Origin: Bacteroidales bacterium
Lineage (GTDB): Bacteria > Bacteroidota > Bacteroidia > Bacteroidales > UBA3663
Assembly: GCA_017632695.1 (NCBI GenBank)
Contig: JAGBQS010000220.1
Span: 1 to 5,849, forward strand
Direction of reading: 5' to 3'
DNA: 5,849 bases
Shown here: positions 5,244 to 5,849 of the stretch, piece by piece
How positions within the stretch are numbered: position 1 is the first letter of the stretch
How the letters are laid out: every line of letters begins with the position of its first letter
The notes under the pieces: model-generated
Told to the model about the DNA's origin: nothing
What the model saw: only the letters and a program-made list of their open reading frames with translations
Database searches by the model: none
Made by a program: the position numbers and the translations under genes

Positions 5244-5849
5244 ATGTCTGCAAAATTTCAAGCTCGGAAGGCGCGGGTCAAGGACCAGGCGCGCCGCAAG
5301 GTGTCTTCGCTTTACATGGCGTTGGCCGTAGTATCGTGTGTGTGTCTGGTGGCAAGTAACATTCTCGTCTCAAAACGTCTGACGTACGGTTTCACGGGAG
5401 GCCTGTTGCTGTTCCCTATTACCTATATTATTGGCGATGTTACCACTGAGGTATATGGATTCAGGGCAGCCCGTCGCATTATCGTGATGGGATTCCTGAT
5501 GAACTTCATCGTTGTGGTGACCGGAGCAATTGCGGCCGCCTTGCCCGGAGTTCAGAACGATCCATCGTCGCTGGCTGTCGATACGCTTTTCCACATTGAT
5601 GGCGGTATGGCCATGATTGTACTGGCTGCGTCGTTGCTTTCTTTCCTGTGGGGATCGCTGGCCAATGCCAAGGTGATGCAACTGATGCACAACAGGGACG
5701 GTGAGCGACGGTTTACGCTGCGTGCTATTGTCTCGACCGTTGTGGGTGAAGGTGTAGATACTCTCATCTTCTTCCCGATAGCCTTCTGCGGCGTTATTGC
5801 CGACGGCTATATGACATGGGGCGACCTCGGACGTATGATGCTGTTTCAA
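5244..5849 (+). CDS. yhhQ: Queuosine precursor transporter, YhhQ/VUT family (DUF165), C-terminus cut by window edge
   Basis: An integral inner-membrane protein that imports queuosine precursors (preQ0/preQ1 or queuine) for tRNA modification. There are 202 codons to the window end without a stop; the family is about 200-250 residues, so only a short C-terminal piece should be missing. Seen: a basic N-terminus (residues 3-19, rich in R/K), hydrophobic segments at about 22-42, 52-66, 78-100, 120-140 and 165-187, and the family signatures FPITYIIGDVTTEVYGFRAAR (57-77, with the acidic GDVTTEVYG core), SLANAKVMQLM (138-148) and LRAIVSTVVGEGVDTLIFFP (159-178). The start at 5244 is preferred over Met25 (5316) because the preQ1-like element abuts it and transcription from the TTTG/TATCTTTG promoter reaches it. 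It is divergent from the sugar operon and functionally unrelated to it. The substrate among queuosine precursors cannot be told from sequence. Confidence 0.93.
   Translation, partial: MSAKFQARKARVKDQARRKVSSLYMALAVVSCVCLVASNILVSKRLTYGFTGGLLLFPITYIIGDVTTEVYGFRAARRIIVMGFLMNFIVVVTGAIAAALPGVQNDPSSLAVDTLFHIDGGMAMIVLAASLLSFLWGSLANAKVMQLMHNRDGERRFTLRAIVSTVVGEGVDTLIFFPIAFCGVIADGYMTWGDLGRMMLFQ

Noticed and set aside
4903..5331. 142-codon plus-strand open frame crossing the divergent intergenic region
   Set aside because: It would run through the beta-helix gene start, both promoters and the riboswitch, and into the transporter in a different frame, with no domain.
5370..5849. 159-codon minus-strand open frame
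   Set aside because: It is antisense to the YhhQ-family transporter, whose signature motifs are unmistakable. The peptide is a polar, low-information shadow.

Overview
The window most likely comes from a member of the Bacteroidales (Bacteroides, Phocaeicola, Prevotella or a relative). The evidence is promoters of the Bacteroidota type (TTTG, about 20 bases, TAnnTTTG), A/T-rich translation starts without a clear Shine-Dalgarno sequence, and the gene content. Protein-coding sequence covers nearly all of it. The genus cannot be fixed from this sequence alone.

Layout. Four genes run leftward on the minus strand, separated by only 17, 26 and 20 bases, and look like one operon. In transcription order they are: a secreted right-handed beta-helix protein resembling GH141 glycosidases (4975 to 3212), the ThDP-binding half of a split transketolase (3194 to 2352), the pyrimidine-binding half (2325 to 1390), and an FGGY sugar kinase of the glycerol-kinase branch (1369 to beyond base 1, C-terminus cut off). 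On the right, a divergent plus-strand gene starting at 5244 encodes a YhhQ/VUT-family queuosine-precursor transporter and is cut by the right edge. The 268-base divergent intergenic region (4976-5243) holds a promoter for each direction and, directly against the transporter start codon, a short element that fits a preQ1-I riboswitch.

How the genes may work together. A kinase plus a two-subunit transketolase is the cytoplasmic core of the described D-apiose pathway (D-apiose to D-apulose, to D-apulose 4-phosphate, then transketolase cleavage to dihydroxyacetone phosphate). The secreted enzyme resembles GH141, a family with a known alpha-L-fucosidase acting on rhamnogalacturonan II (RG-II), a pectin whose side chains A and B are attached through apiose. 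My main hypothesis is therefore an operon for using RG-II-derived apiose. The apiose isomerase needed for this is not in the window. The kinase keeps most glycerol-kinase polar sugar contacts but changes two pocket positions, which argues against plain glycerol kinase.

Points worth a second look are the preQ1-I element, a run of five 8-base repeats inside the kinase coding sequence (a frame-changing unit length), the GH141-like acidic pair in the beta-helix protein, and a possible competing fold in the transporter leader. Long open frames antisense to the minus-strand genes are shadows of codon bias and are not annotated.
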